Both the position numbers and the translations under genes were made by a program. The notes below the pieces were generated by a model that did no database searches, had not been told where the DNA came from, and saw nothing but the letters and a program-made list of their open reading frames with translations. Positions 28,331-38,351 of a stretch of 64,000 bases of DNA are shown here, in pieces (within the stretch, counting starts at the first letter, position 1; every line of letters starts with the position of its first letter). Where the stretch lies: the NCBI RefSeq assembly GCF_017355855.1, contig NZ_JAFEWD010000002.1, forward strand, positions 620,001-684,000, in the 5' to 3' direction. This DNA comes from Pedobacter sp. SYSU D00535. Its GTDB lineage: Bacteria; Bacteroidota; Bacteroidia; Sphingobacteriales; Sphingobacteriaceae.

Positions 28331-28556
28331 TCAAAAAACCTCATTTTTTGCAAATAAAGGGATTAATAGAAGGAATGCAAAATGAATTCCGATTCTATTG
28401 CAGCACAACATCAGGATAAAAGGATGGTTTGATTTGTTACAAATCTTACTCCTAGGGTGCAGGGAGTAGACGCCCTGGCTTCAAAAAGAAGCTGAAATAA
28501 AGTTTTTAACAAGCAGAAATAAAGAGAATCAGCTGGGGCGTAGGGGAGGGATCCCG

Positions 28557-29645
28557 TTAAACCAGAAATCCGCCCCCTAAAAGATCGTTGCCTTCGTAAA
28601 ACACAGCAGACTGTCCTGGAGCAATCCCCGATACCTGGTGGTGGAAGTCCACTTTCATCAGATCTCCTTCCTGAACAATACTCGAAAGGCTGCCCGCGTC
28701 TTTATATCTGATTTTAGTAACGGCCTCTAAAGGTTCGTTAATGCTCTCATATTTAATCAGATTTATGCCTCTAACTGAAGCAGAAGAGCGCTTAAGTTCA
28801 TCCTGGGTGCCTAGCACTACGGTGTTGCTTTCGGGCATGATTTGGGTAACAAACATCGGTTGGCCGAGTGCTATGCCAAGTCCTTTCCGTTGCCCGATGG
28901 TGTAGAATGGATATCCCTGATGCTGACCGACTATCATTCCATCAGAAGTGATGAAGTTGCCTTTTCCGATCCTTTCATCAAGATCTTCTACCTGATGCCG
29001 CAGAAAGGAGCGGTAATCGTTGTCTGGTACGAAGCATATCTCGTAGCTTTCGCTTTTCTTGGCGAGTTCTTCCTGGCCCATATCTAAAGCCATCTGCCGT
29101 ATTTCAGCCTTCGTAAAGCTGCCCAGTGGGAATTTTGTCCGGGCAAGGTTTTGCTGAGAGACACCCCAAAGTACGTACGACTGGTCTTTGTTTTCGTCCT
29201 TTCCCTTGGAGATCACATAGCGACCATTGTCCTGTAATCGAATATTCGCATAGTGACCGGTGGCGATAAATTCGCAATCCAGTTTATCTGCTCGTTTCAG
29301 TAAAGCCTCCCATTTGATGTGGGTGTTACAAAGAACGCAGGGATTGGGTGTCCGGCCCGCCAGGTATTCTTCCACGAAGTTATCGATTACGTAATCCCCA
29401 AATTCATTTCTGATGTCCAGGATATAATGAGGGAAGCCATAATTTACTGCGAGCGCACGGGCATCGTTGATAGAATCAAGGCTGCAGCAACCTGTTTCTT
29501 TTGATGAGCTGCCTGAAGATGCATAATCCCAGGTCTTCATCGTTAAGCCTATTACTTCGTATCCTTGTTCATGCAACATTACAGAAGCAACGGAGCTGTC
29601 CACTCCACCACTCATTGCAACTAAAATTCTTCCGTGCTTACTCAT
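28557..29645 (-). CDS. mnmA: tRNA-specific 2-thiouridylase MnmA
   Basis: A 362-residue enzyme that thiolates U34 of tRNA-Lys, -Glu and -Gln. It has the PP-loop GGVDSSVAS (about 14-22) for ATP, the catalytic Cys in NPCVLCN (about C102), and the partner Cys in SYEICFVPD (about C199). A C-terminal beta-barrel ends the protein. A perfect -7 box lies 10 bases upstream of the ATG. A second tRNA U34-modification gene, mnmE, is in the same window but 30 kb away. Confidence 0.96.
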   Translation of the reverse strand: MSKHGRILVAMSGGVDSSVASVMLHEQGYEVIGLTMKTWDYASSGSSSKETGCCSLDSINDARALAVNYGFPHYILDIRNEFGDYVIDNFVEEYLAGRTPNPCVLCNTHIKWEALLKRADKLDCEFIATGHYANIRLQDNGRYVISKGKDENKDQSYVLWGVSQQNLARTKFPLGSFTKAEIRQMALDMGQEELAKKSESYEICFVPDNDYRSFLRHQVEDLDERIGKGNFITSDGMIVGQHQGYPFYTIGQRKGLGIALGQPMFVTQIMPESNTVVLGTQDELKRSSASVRGINLIKYESINEPLEAVTKIRYKDAGSLSSIVQEGDLMKVDFHHQVSGIAPGQSAVFYEGNDLLGGGFLV

Positions 29646-29655
29646 AATCGAGCTG

Positions 29656-29663
29656 CAAAGATA
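29656..29663 (-). promoter_or_regulatory. -7 box of mnmA
   Basis: Read on the minus strand it is TATCTTTG, a perfect TAnnTTTG, 10 bases before the mnmA ATG, so the 5' leader should be only a few bases long. Confidence 0.6.
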
Positions 29664-29760
29664 ATATTTTCTGGAGGGATGTAGTGCCTTGGAACAGGTC
29701 AGATGCTTGTCAAATAAAAGCCTGACAGTCTGACGTATGTAGGATTAATTCAAGTTAATA

Positions 29761-29780
29761 GCGTCTGTAGCTCAGTTGAT
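29761..29780 (+). other. tRNA 5'-end-like fragment
   Basis: Twenty bases reading as a tRNA acceptor strand plus T8-A9 and D-arm start (TAGCTCAGTTGAT). The following sequence does not form anticodon or T arms, so this is not a functional tRNA. It may be a relic or chance. Confidence 0.3.
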
Positions 29781-29815
29781 TATTGGAGGATATATTAATT
29801 TATTATTGAAATATC

Positions 29816-31183
29816 TTACCTAATATATACCGTTTTTATATTAACAAATTCCTTTATCCCATAGATCCCCAGTTCCCTGCCAAAGCCAGATTGATTGACG
29901 CCGCCGAAAGGAAGCCTAGGATCTGACTTCACGCCTGCATTCACAAAGCAGGCGCCTGCGTTTAGCCGATGAGCTGCTATTTCTTCAGCTCTTTTAAGGT
30001 CCTTACTAAACACTGCCGCCCCCAAGCCAAAGATCGTGTCGTTCGCGATTTCAATCGCATCATCTTCGTTATCGGCAGTAATCACCGCGGCTACCGGGCC
30101 AAAGGTTTCCTCATCATAAGCGGGCATTCCCTTTTTGACATCACTGAGCAGGGTAGGCGGGTAAAAGGCATGATTGCCTTCCGGTATAAATCCTCCCAGC
30201 AAACATTTGGCGCCGAGCTCGATACTTTTGATAACCTGTTGGTGCAGTTCATCCCGTAAGTCCTGTCGTGCTTGTGGTCCCACCTCTGTTCGCTCATCAA
30301 AGGGATCACCCATTACCTTTTCAGCGAGTTTTTCCTTAAATAGTTCGGTGAATTTTTGTGCTACCTCCTTCACAACGATGAAACGTTTCGCGGCAATACA
30401 ACTTTGTCCACTATTGATCAATCGGCTTTCGGCGCATACAGAAGCTGCAAGATTAAGGTCAGCATCAGCAAGAATTATGTAGGGGTCACTGCCTCCCAGC
30501 TCCAGAACAGATTTTTTAACGAGGGAAGCAGCCTTCGAAGCGACTTTCATTCCAGCAGAGGTACTTCCAGTGAGTGTAACTGCTTTGATCAAAGGATTTT
30601 CTATTACTTTATCTACAGCCTTGCTTCCTATCAGAAGTGTCTGAAATACATTCTCCGGAAAGCCAGCCTCTCTGATTATTTCTTCTATCGCCACGGCGCA
30701 GCCGCCTACATTGGAGGAGTGTTTAAGTACCGCGCAGTTGCCAGCCATTAGTCCCGGCGCCAGGAAACGAAAGGCTTGCCAGAAAGGGAAGTTCCAGGGC
30801 ATCACCGCGAGAATAACTCCTAATGGTTCAAAGGTGGCGTAGCTTTTCTGCGCTTCGGTTTCGATAGTTTCCATTGAAAGGAACTGCTCGGCGTGCGCCG
30901 CGTAGTACTCACAGCATACAGCACATTTCTCAATTTCTCCTTCTCCTGCTTTCAGTGGCTTCCCCATTTCCAGTGCCATCAACTCAGCCAGTTCCTGCTT
31001 CCTTTTTCGCAGAACCGATGCAGCTTGATTCATATAACTTGCTCTCTCCGCGAAGGACGACGTCTTCCAGGAAAGCCAGGCTTTGTGCGTTTCCTCAATT
31101 TTCTCCGAAACATCGGCTTCCGACAATTCCGGATAGCGCTTTATCAGCTCGCCGGTAGCGGGGTTAATTGACTCTATGGGCAT
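29816..31183 (-). CDS. succinate-semialdehyde dehydrogenase-type aldehyde dehydrogenase
   Basis: A 455-residue NAD(P)-dependent aldehyde dehydrogenase. The catalytic Glu is in LELGGSDPYI (about 225-234) and the nucleophile Cys in NSGQSCIAAKRF (about C262). The cofactor-site motif is PWNFPFWQ. The length and PWNFP/NSGQSC pattern match the shorter Sad/YneI-type succinate-semialdehyde dehydrogenases, so oxidation of succinate semialdehyde to succinate is the best guess; other aldehydes are possible. It starts 11 bases downstream of the small lipoprotein gene and is probably co-transcribed with it. Confidence 0.88.
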   Translation of the reverse strand: MPIESINPATGELIKRYPELSEADVSEKIEETHKAWLSWKTSSFAERASYMNQAASVLRKRKQELAELMALEMGKPLKAGEGEIEKCAVCCEYYAAHAEQFLSMETIETEAQKSYATFEPLGVILAVMPWNFPFWQAFRFLAPGLMAGNCAVLKHSSNVGGCAVAIEEIIREAGFPENVFQTLLIGSKAVDKVIENPLIKAVTLTGSTSAGMKVASKAASLVKKSVLELGGSDPYIILADADLNLAASVCAESRLINSGQSCIAAKRFIVVKEVAQKFTELFKEKLAEKVMGDPFDERTEVGPQARQDLRDELHQQVIKSIELGAKCLLGGFIPEGNHAFYPPTLLSDVKKGMPAYDEETFGPVAAVITADNEDDAIEIANDTIFGLGAAVFSKDLKRAEEIAAHRLNAGACFVNAGVKSDPRLPFGGVNQSGFGRELGIYGIKEFVNIKTVYIR

Positions 31184-31194
31184 AAAGTATAAAG

Positions 31195-31569
31195 CTAATT
31201 GGTCGTGTCCCGATCTAGTTTGTCGCCGATCTTGTCCGCTACATTTTCTATTTTATCGCCTACGTTGTTGAACCCTTTCTTTACTTTTTGATCAGCACTG
31301 TCCAACAATTGGGCAACTGAGTCCATCCGGGCGCGCGGTGAAGTCATGATAGCATATACCGTATCGGCACGAAATACAATAGTACGACCAGAATCGGTAA
31401 AGTTCCAAAGCTCGGTTTGATTAACAACATCCTTCTTTTTGGGTTCGCCCAGCATTTGCACCACCTCATCCTTGGTCATCCCTATTTCCACAGAAGCAAG
31501 GTCTTTAGAGGGCCGGCTACAGGCACTGGATAAAAGTAGCCCGAACATCAATATTGCAAAGTTTTTCAT
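31195..31569 (-). CDS. small BamE/OmlA-like lipoprotein
   Basis: A 124-residue lipoprotein starting at MKNFAIL; earlier in-frame starts would add an implausible basic leader. The lipobox is LLSSAC (Cys about 17). The core SVEIGMTKDEVVQMLGEP (about 26-43) is the helix-turn motif of the SmpA/OmlA/BamE-like fold. The C-terminus is an unusual amphipathic helix with repeated VGDKI/VADKIGDKL (about 100-119), possibly membrane-binding or coiled-coil. Whether it is a Bam subunit is doubtful; BamE-like folds occur in many lipoproteins. It is upstream of the aldehyde dehydrogenase gene on the same strand. Confidence 0.72.
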   Translation of the reverse strand: MKNFAILMFGLLLSSACSRPSKDLASVEIGMTKDEVVQMLGEPKKKDVVNQTELWNFTDSGRTIVFRADTVYAIMTSPRARMDSVAQLLDSADQKVKKGFNNVGDKIENVADKIGDKLDRDTTN

Positions 31570-31694
31570 AGTATTTTTACTTAGTGTAAGTTGCAGCTTT
31601 AACAGATCGGAAATTTTTTTGTTCACAGGAAGGGAAGAACAATATCGAGCCGAAATTATGATAATCTTTTTTCGTTTTTTACCTTCGGTGAAGT

Positions 31695-32990
31695 ATGCAC
31701 GCAATCAAAAATGATAAAAGAACTATTCGCTCATGGGCGATGTTCGATTGGGCAAATTCTGCTTATAACCTGGTTATCACTTCTACTATTTTTCCAGCCT
31801 ACTACACCATTATCACTACTACTACCGAAAACGGAGATAAGGTCAGCTTCTTTGGGTTCAGGTTTGTAAATACGGCTCTCTCCAACTATGCCCTTTCGGT
31901 GGCATACCTGATCATGGTAGTGCTTTTGCCTTTGCTCTCTTCCACTGCAGATTACAGGGGTAATAAAAAAGTATTTATGAAGACCTTCACCTATGTGGGC
32001 GGTATAGCTTGTATGGCCTTGTTCTTCTTTAAATTAGAGACGCTGGAATTGGGCGTCATCGCTTTTGCGATAGCAGCAATGGGCTACATTGGAGGGGTTA
32101 TGTTCAGTAATTCCTACCTGCCGGAAATAGCAAGTGTAGACCATCAGGACCGGGTAAGTGCTCAGGGTTTTGCCTATGGCTATATAGGAAGCGTGCTTTT
32201 GCAGATTATTTGCTTTGTGTTTGTTTTGAAGCCGGAGTTGTTTGGTATTACAGACAGTTCTTTTCCTGCTCGCCTGTCATTTTTATTGGTTGGGTTGTGG
32301 TGGATAGGATTTGCGCAGATTCCTTTTAAGAACCTTCCGGCGGGAAGTCCCAACCACGACAGACTAAGGTCGAAAGCAATTCATAGCGGCTATCAGGAGC
32401 TGGCAACTGTGTGGCAGCAGTTGAAGCAGATAAAAGAGCTTAAACGCTTTTTGTACGCTTTCTTTTTTTATTCTATTGGAGTGCAAACAATTATGCTGGT
32501 CGCTGCGAGTTTTGGGGAGAAGGTACTTCACCTTGGTACGGCTAAATTAATCGCAACTATTCTAATTATTCAGCTGGTTGCCATACTGGGAGCTTATTTG
32601 ATGTCGACATTAGCGAGATACATTGGTAACGTAAAAGTGCTGATGATTGTGGTAGTTATTTGGGTTGGAGTTTGCTTTGCCGCCTACGGGATTTCAAATG
32701 AATACCAGTTTTACACCATTGCCGCTGTAGTTGGTTTAATTATGGGTGGGATTCAGTCGCTTTCCCGATCCACTTATTCCAAATACTTGCCCGAAAATAC
32801 GCCCGATACCGCTTCTTTTTTTAGTTTTTACGATGTAACAGAAAAGCTGGCTATTGTTATTGGCCTGGCAACCTTCGCCTTTGTGGAGGAACAGTCGAAT
32901 ATTCGCAACTCGGCTCTAGGCTTAAGTGTATTTTTTGTAATCGGCTTTTTTCTGTTGATCAACCTTCTGCGCACCAGGAAGGCGGAATAA
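31695..32990 (+). CDS. UMF1/Atg22-like MFS transporter
   Basis: A 431-residue, 12-TM protein. The N-terminal signature SWAMFDWANSAYNLVITSTI (about 13-32) is diagnostic of the UMF1 family, which is related to the yeast vacuolar amino-acid effluxer Atg22. A conserved SLSRSTYSKYLPE loop (about 355-367) is present. The substrate is unknown; amino-acid or small-metabolite efflux is a reasonable inference. A one-mismatch -7 box TACCTTCG (31680-31687) ends 7 bases before the ATG. It diverges from the lipoprotein gene. Confidence 0.88.
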   Translation: MHAIKNDKRTIRSWAMFDWANSAYNLVITSTIFPAYYTIITTTTENGDKVSFFGFRFVNTALSNYALSVAYLIMVVLLPLLSSTADYRGNKKVFMKTFTYVGGIACMALFFFKLETLELGVIAFAIAAMGYIGGVMFSNSYLPEIASVDHQDRVSAQGFAYGYIGSVLLQIICFVFVLKPELFGITDSSFPARLSFLLVGLWWIGFAQIPFKNLPAGSPNHDRLRSKAIHSGYQELATVWQQLKQIKELKRFLYAFFFYSIGVQTIMLVAASFGEKVLHLGTAKLIATILIIQLVAILGAYLMSTLARYIGNVKVLMIVVVIWVGVCFAAYGISNEYQFYTIAAVVGLIMGGIQSLSRSTYSKYLPENTPDTASFFSFYDVTEKLAIVIGLATFAFVEEQSNIRNSALGLSVFFVIGFFLLINLLRTRKAE

Positions 32991-33025
32991 TTAAAATAAG
33001 TGTATCGGGTTATATCGCTTTGCTT

Positions 33026-33033
33026 TACCTTTG
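33026..33033 (+). promoter_or_regulatory. -7 box of the lutA-like gene
   Basis: TACCTTTG, a perfect TAnnTTTG, ends 7 bases before the ATG at 33041, predicting a very short or absent leader. It also rules out the in-frame TTG at 33020 as start. Confidence 0.55.
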
Positions 33034-33040
33034 GGCCTCT

Positions 33041-33769
33041 ATGAACGTTGAATTGTTTATCCCCTGCTTTATTGATCAGGTATATCCTGAAACAGCTTTT
33101 AACACTGTCAAAATCTTGGAAAAAGCGGGATGTAAGGTAAAGTACAATCCTTCACAAACCTGTTGCGGACAGCCGGCTTTCAATGCTGGCTATTGGGATG
33201 AAGCGAAGGAGGTGGGATATAAGTTCCTGGAAGACTTTTCTGAGAACAGCTACATCGTAGCACCCTCTGCCTCTTGTACCGGCATGGTTAAAAACTATTA
33301 CAACGATTTGTTCACCAACACAGCAGTTCATAACAAGTGCCGGGCAATTCAAAATAACATTCACGAACTTTCTGATTTTTTAATCAATGTGTTGAAGAAA
33401 GACTATTTCGGAGCGGAATTGGAGGGACGGGCTGTCTATCATGATTCCTGCTCGGGTCTTCGCGAATGCAAAATAAAAGAGGAACCCCGTGCATTGCTGT
33501 CCAAAGTACATGGCCTCGAATTGGTGGAGATGAAAGACACCGACACCTGCTGCGGCTTCGGAGGAACCTTCGCGGTAAAGTTTAATAGCATTTCCAGCGC
33601 AATGGCTCAGCAAAAAGTAGATCATGCATTAGCCATGGATGCAGAGTACATTATTTCTACGGATGCTTCTTGTTTACTCCACTTGCAGGGCTATATCGAT
33701 AAAAATAATATTTCCTTGAAAACAATGCATTTGGCAGACGTTTTGGCTCACGGCTGGGGTAATGTATAA
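33041..33769 (+). CDS. lutA: (Fe-S)-binding LutA/YkgE-type protein
   Basis: A 242-residue protein with two CCG (cysteine-rich) domains: CFIDQ...TCCGQPAF (about 6-50) and HDSCSGLREC...DTCCGFGGTF (about 132-180). This is the LutA/YkgE architecture, the subunit of the LutABC lactate oxidation system that resembles GlpC and heterodisulfide reductase subunits. LutB and LutC partners are not next to it; mutS follows instead. The role in L-lactate oxidation is therefore by family only. The start is the ATG at 33041. Confidence 0.82.
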   Translation: MNVELFIPCFIDQVYPETAFNTVKILEKAGCKVKYNPSQTCCGQPAFNAGYWDEAKEVGYKFLEDFSENSYIVAPSASCTGMVKNYYNDLFTNTAVHNKCRAIQNNIHELSDFLINVLKKDYFGAELEGRAVYHDSCSGLRECKIKEEPRALLSKVHGLELVEMKDTDTCCGFGGTFAVKFNSISSAMAQQKVDHALAMDAEYIISTDASCLLHLQGYIDKNNISLKTMHLADVLAHGWGNV

Positions 33770-33912
33770 CTAGTGGATCAAGAGCAATTAGCTGTATAGC
33801 GGATCAAAACGCTTTTGGGCTCATCCCGATTTCCACAATTCCTCTTTTTTCCACACCGCCCCGTATTGCCATGTACTTGACTTAAATTAGCGGGTTTAAA
33901 AGGAGAAAAAGC

Positions 33913-36522
33913 TTGGCAAAGACCGCTACCAAAGAAACCCCTTTAATGCAGCAATACAATACCATCAAGGCGAAATATCCTGGTGCTTTATTGCTGTTCC
34001 GTGTGGGAGATTTTTACGAAACGTTTGGAGAAGATGCTGTAAAAGCATCCGGAATACTGGGGATTGTTTTAACAAAGAGGGCAAACGGTTCGGCTTCGCA
34101 TATTGAGCTGGCAGGTTTCCCTCATCATTCTTTGGAAACCTATCTCCCCAAACTGGTAAGAGCCGGTCAACGCGTAGCTATCTGCGACCAGCTGGAAGAT
34201 CCGAAAACGGTTAAAACGATTGTAAAACGAGGTGTTACCGAGCTGGTGACGCCCGGCGTTTCCTACAACGACAACATCGTTCAGCAAAAATCGAATAACT
34301 ACCTGGCCTCCATTTTTTTCGAAAAGAATATTGTAGGAGTCGCTTTTCTGGATATTTCTACCGGAGAGTTTCTGGTGGCTCAAGGTAACAGCGACTATAT
34401 CGATAAACTCCTGCAAAGCCTGAAGCCCAGTGAGGTGATCTTTCAAAAAAGCAAACACAGGGATTTCACTGAAACTTTCGGTGACCGATTTTATACATAT
34501 GCACTCGACGAATGGCCTTACACTGGCGACTATGCAACAGAAACGCTGCTGAAGCATTTTGAGGTTAAGTCGCTGAAAGGGTTTGGTATTGAACGGTTAA
34601 ACGTAGCTATTACGGCAGCGGGTGTTGCTCTTCACTATTTGAATGAAACCGAGCATCGGAATTTGCAGCATATCTCGTCCATTTCCCGGATTGAGGAAGA
34701 GCGCTACATGTGGCTCGACAGATTTACCATCCGCAATCTGGAATTGATCGGCTCTGCTAATGAAAATGCTACCACTTTAGTGGATGTCCTGGATCAGACT
34801 TGTTCGCCCATGGGGGCAAGGATGCTCAGGCGATGGATTGTGATGCCGCTGAAGGAAAAGAAGCCGATAGAAGACAGGTTAAATGTAGTTGAGTTTCTGG
34901 TTAATCAGGACGAGCTTCGGGAAAGTCTGTCTTCTGAGATTAAGCAAATTGGTGACCTTGAGAGGATGATTTCCAAGATCGGTTTGCAAAAGGCAAACCC
35001 GCGGGAAGTGTGTCAGCTAAAGCGGGCGCTCATCGCAATCGAGTCTATCAAAAAACAGTGCGAGCAGACGGAAAGTCTGGCCCTGCGGACTATTGCAGAG
35101 CAATTGAACCCTTGTTTGCTAATTCGGGAGCGGATCGAGAAAGAACTGCACCCCGAGCCACCAGCGTTGGTTATAAAGGGGGGGGTTATAGCAGATGGAA
35201 TAGACGAGGAGCTGGATCGCCTTCGTAAAATAGCTTTTGGCGGCAAGGGTTATCTGGTTGAGATTCAAAAAAGGGAAGCAGAAGCAACGGGAATTCCCTC
35301 TCTGAAAGTTGCTTTTAATAATGTATTCGGGTACTATCTTGAAGTTACTAATTCCCATAAGGACAAGGTGCCTTCAGAATGGATCAGAAAACAGACCCTG
35401 GTAAATGCGGAGCGCTACATCACCCCGGAGCTAAAGGAGTATGAAGAACAGATTTTGGGTGCCGAGGAAAAAATACAGGCGCTGGAGACGCGCTTATACA
35501 ACGAGCTGGTTTCGGCGCTCGCCGATTATATAAAACCGATTCAGCTAAACGCACAGCTGGTAGCCCAACTGGATGTGCTTCTCTGTTTTGCTACCATCGC
35601 CATTAAAAACTATTATGTAAAGCCGACGGTGGATACTAGTTCGGTGCTGGAGATCAAGGGCGGGCGCCATCCTGTAATTGAAAAAAATCTGCCTGTTGGC
35701 GAAGACTATATTACTAACGACGTTTTTCTCGACAGCGAAACGCAGCAGATTATTATTATCACTGGACCGAATATGGCAGGTAAGTCGGCTTTGCTCCGAC
35801 AAACTGGCTTGATTGTGCTGATGGCGCAGATGGGCTGTTTTGTTCCAGCAAAGGAAGCCCGGATTGGCTTAGTAGATAAGATCTTTACACGGGTAGGTGC
35901 TTCTGATAACCTCTCATCCGGGGAGTCTACCTTTATGGTGGAAATGAATGAAACTGCCAGTATCCTGAACAACTTATCCGACAAGAGCCTGATCCTGCTG
36001 GATGAGATCGGTCGCGGTACGTCCACATATGATGGGATTTCCATCGCCTGGGCAATTGCGGAGTTTCTTCATAATCATCCATCCGCGAAAGCAAAAACCT
36101 TATTTGCTACCCACTACCACGAGCTGAACGAACTTTCAAATTCCTTCAACCGAATTAAGAACTACAATGTCTCGGTGAAGGAGGTGGGAAATAAGGTGAT
36201 CTTCCTACGTAAACTTATTCCCGGTGGAAGTGAACATAGCTTTGGTATTCATGTAGCTAAAATGGCCGGCATGCCTCCTAAGCTTATTGGTCGGGCGAAT
36301 GAAATCTTGAGACGGCTGGAGCAGGAACGAACTGGCGGAGAGCACATCAAAGACAGTATCAAAAAGGTACAGCAGCAGGCTTATCAGCTGCAGATGTTTT
36401 CTATTGACGATCCCGTGTTGGTTAAGATTCGTGACCTTCTCAATAATCTGGATGTAAATACCTTAACACCCGTAGAAGCTTTGATGAAGCTGGATGAGAT
36501 TCAACGCCTTCTGAAAGCGTAA
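33913..36522 (+). CDS. mutS: DNA mismatch repair protein MutS
   Basis: An 869-residue MutS1. The mismatch-reading motif [11 protein letters not shown] (about 36-46, with the intercalating Phe and Glu) is present. The ATPase Walker A is GPNMAGKS (about 618-625), followed by the [14 protein letters not shown] Walker B/signature and the ATHYHEL His switch. The start codon is TTG, with AGGAGAAAAAGC directly before it as a good Shine-Dalgarno; residues 2 onward ([15 protein letters not shown]) match the usual N-terminus, so TTG is preferred to later ATGs. No mutL is nearby. It is transcribed alone. Confidence 0.96.
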   Translation: MAKTATKETPLMQQYNTIKAKYPGALLLFRVGDFYETFGEDAVKASGILGIVLTKRANGSASHIELAGFPHHSLETYLPKLVRAGQRVAICDQLEDPKTVKTIVKRGVTELVTPGVSYNDNIVQQKSNNYLASIFFEKNIVGVAFLDISTGEFLVAQGNSDYIDKLLQSLKPSEVIFQKSKHRDFTETFGDRFYTYALDEWPYTGDYATETLLKHFEVKSLKGFGIERLNVAITAAGVALHYLNETEHRNLQHISSISRIEEERYMWLDRFTIRNLELIGSANENATTLVDVLDQTCSPMGARMLRRWIVMPLKEKKPIEDRLNVVEFLVNQDELRESLSSEIKQIGDLERMISKIGLQKANPREVCQLKRALIAIESIKKQCEQTESLALRTIAEQLNPCLLIRERIEKELHPEPPALVIKGGVIADGIDEELDRLRKIAFGGKGYLVEIQKREAEATGIPSLKVAFNNVFGYYLEVTNSHKDKVPSEWIRKQTLVNAERYITPELKEYEEQILGAEEKIQALETRLYNELVSALADYIKPIQLNAQLVAQLDVLLCFATIAIKNYYVKPTVDTSSVLEIKGGRHPVIEKNLPVGEDYITNDVFLDSETQQIIIITGPNMAGKSALLRQTGLIVLMAQMGCFVPAKEARIGLVDKIFTRVGASDNLSSGESTFMVEMNETASILNNLSDKSLILLDEIGRGTSTYDGISIAWAIAEFLHNHPSAKAKTLFATHYHELNELSNSFNRIKNYNVSVKEVGNKVIFLRKLIPGGSEHSFGIHVAKMAGMPPKLIGRANEILRRLEQERTGGEHIKDSIKKVQQQAYQLQMFSIDDPVLVKIRDLLNNLDVNTLTPVEALMKLDEIQRLLKA

Positions 36523-36593
36523 CTAAAGTAGCTTTTCCACGTATGTTAAAAACTTCCGATTCTTTTGGATGGGAGTTTTTTACACTTTCGGAT

Positions 36594-37172
36594 ATGCTGT
36601 GGTTCAGAATTCGTTTTTATAGGGTATTTTTTCTTATTGCTTTCGGTACAGTCCTGCTTCAAGCCTGTTCGAGTAAAAAGACACTTACCGATTCGTCAAG
36701 AGCGAGAGGAAAAGAGATTAAAGGCTCTATGAAGGAGCGCTACGCTGCCTTACTGGAAGTTAGTGAGCGAGATATCCGAAATGAAAAACTTTATCGTTTC
36801 ATCGACGAGTGGATGGGAGTACCACATAAGAGTGGGGGTATGGATCGCCGCGGTGCTGATTGTTCCGGCTTTACAACTATCCTGCAAAGAGAAATTTTTG
36901 ACCGCAACGTTCCCCGCACTGCCCGGCAAATGGCAGAAAATGTAAAGCGTAAATATGAGGAGGACTTAGAGGAGGGCGACCTTGTCTTCTTCGACCTTAA
37001 TGGACAGAAGTTCAGCCATGTAGGAGTTTATCTTCAGAATGGTCGCTTTGTTCATGTCTCTACTAGTAAAGGAGTGGTGGTAAGCCGATTGAAAGACCCC
37101 TGGTACTATAAATACTTTTCGAGAGCAGGCAGCGTAAGGCAGGGCCTTGTCCATTCGGACCTTAGCCGGTAA
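36594..37172 (+). CDS. NlpC/P60 family lipoprotein peptidase
   Basis: A 192-residue lipoprotein. I start at the ATG at 36594 (MLWFRIRFYRVF); the earlier in-frame ATG at 36543 lies within an inverted repeat (AAAACTTCC / GGGAGTTTT) that probably terminates mutS. The lipobox is VLLQAC (Cys about 25). The NlpC/P60 domain (about 75-190) has the nucleophile Cys in RGADCSGFTT and the catalytic His in FSHVGVYL. Such enzymes cleave D-Glu-mDAP bonds in peptidoglycan. Upstream, TACACTTTCG near 36581 may be a degenerate -7 box. Confidence 0.87.
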   Translation: MLWFRIRFYRVFFLIAFGTVLLQACSSKKTLTDSSRARGKEIKGSMKERYAALLEVSERDIRNEKLYRFIDEWMGVPHKSGGMDRRGADCSGFTTILQREIFDRNVPRTARQMAENVKRKYEEDLEEGDLVFFDLNGQKFSHVGVYLQNGRFVHVSTSKGVVVSRLKDPWYYKYFSRAGSVRQGLVHSDLSR

Positions 37173-37223
37173 ATTTTACGTTACCGGTTTATCTTGCTGA
37201 ATAACTTTAGTAATTTGGTTGGT

Positions 37224-37709
37224 ATGAAATCAGCCTTGCTTGTTAGCCTTTTCACCATGGCCATTAGCTTAAACACGGCCGGCGCTCAAACGCCCCGATT
37301 AATGACGATGAGCGAACTCAATAAGCGGATGGAAACCGGGAAAGACACTACCTATGTTCTTAATTTCTGGGCCACCTGGTGCGCGCCTTGCATCAAGGAA
37401 ATGCCGCATTTCGAAAAGCTGCAGACTACTTACGCCGCTAATCCTGTTAAAGTGATTTTCCTGAGCCTCGACTTCAAATCAAAATTGGAGAGCAACGTGA
37501 AGCCGCTGGTAAAAAGGCTGGGTTTAAAGAACGAAGTGTACTTAGTCGACAAAAAAAGTGAGCAGGAGTTTATCGATCAGATAAATAAAGACTGGGAGGG
37601 TGCTATTCCTGCAACGGTCTTCGTGAATAAAAGCAAAGGCCTTTGGCAGTTCTATCAAAAAGAGTTCAGCTACGAGGAATTAGAGAAAACTTATCAATCA
37701 CTCAAATAA
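37224..37709 (+). CDS. TlpA-like periplasmic thioredoxin-fold protein
   Basis: A 161-residue secreted protein starting at MKSALLV (37224), with a signal peptide ending AGAQ (about 22). The thioredoxin fold carries the redox motif ATWCAPCIKEMP (CxxC about 54-57), typical of TlpA/ResA-type disulfide reductases used in cytochrome maturation or envelope redox control. The conserved cis-proline lies in AIPATVF. The next gene, also thioredoxin-fold, begins 7 bases after its stop codon, so the two form an operon. Confidence 0.88.
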   Translation: MKSALLVSLFTMAISLNTAGAQTPRLMTMSELNKRMETGKDTTYVLNFWATWCAPCIKEMPHFEKLQTTYAANPVKVIFLSLDFKSKLESNVKPLVKRLGLKNEVYLVDKKSEQEFIDQINKDWEGAIPATVFVNKSKGLWQFYQKEFSYEELEKTYQSLK

Positions 37710-37716
37710 CAACGGT

Positions 37717-38328
37717 ATGAAAAAATTACTTACCCTTTGCCTGCTAGCCTTCGGTTTGGCAGCAACAGCACAGACAACTGGCTATAAAGTTGGCGATGTG
37801 GCTTCGGATTTCAAGTTGAAGAACATCAATGGCAAAACCGTTTCTTTTGCCGATTACCCCAAAGCAAAGGGTTTTATTGTTGTGTTTACGTGCAACACTT
37901 GTCCTTATGCGGTAGCTTATGAAGATCGGATAATTGCCTTGAATGCAAAGTATGCGGCAAAGGGATACCCGGTAATTGCTATCAACCCGAATGATCCCGG
38001 TACCCAACCAGGGGACTCTTATGAAAAGATGCAGCAGCGGGCAAAAGACAAAGGTTTTTCGTTTCCATACCTAATGGATCCAGACCACGTGATCACCAAA
38101 CAATTCGGAGCCAGTCGTACTCCTCACGTTTTTGTACTGCAGAAAACGTCGACAGGAAATGTAGTTCAATACATCGGAGCGATAGACGACGACACGGAAG
38201 GAACCAAAGCCGACAAAGTTAAATATGTGGAGGCAGCAGTTGAGGCAGTAGCGACCGGAAAAAAACCGTCAGTAACAAATTCTAAGGCAATCGGTTGTAC
38301 CATCAAGTGGAAAAAACAGGGAGCCTAA
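37717..38328 (+). CDS. secreted peroxiredoxin/thioredoxin-like protein
   Basis: A 203-residue protein with a signal peptide (LAATAQ, about 15-20) and an AhpC/TSA-like thioredoxin fold. The redox segment is FTCNTCPYAVAYEDR (CxxC about 65-68), and RTPHVFVL carries the conserved cis-Pro. This subfamily is a periplasmic thioredoxin-domain protein of uncertain substrate. It is the second gene of a pair with the TlpA-like gene and is followed directly by a strong terminator. Confidence 0.85.
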   Translation: MKKLLTLCLLAFGLAATAQTTGYKVGDVASDFKLKNINGKTVSFADYPKAKGFIVVFTCNTCPYAVAYEDRIIALNAKYAAKGYPVIAINPNDPGTQPGDSYEKMQQRAKDKGFSFPYLMDPDHVITKQFGASRTPHVFVLQKTSTGNVVQYIGAIDDDTEGTKADKVKYVEAAVEAVATGKKPSVTNSKAIGCTIKWKKQGA

Positions 38329-38351
38329 AAAGAATTCACTTTCGTAAATTG

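Noticed and set aside
29761-29816. Functional tRNA gene
   Set aside because: Only the first about 20 bases look like a tRNA; there is no anticodon arm, T arm or CCA-proximal strand.
31570-31704. Longer start for the BamE-like lipoprotein
   Set aside because: It would place a basic, non-signal leader before an otherwise ideal lipoprotein signal and would overlap the divergent UMF1 gene.
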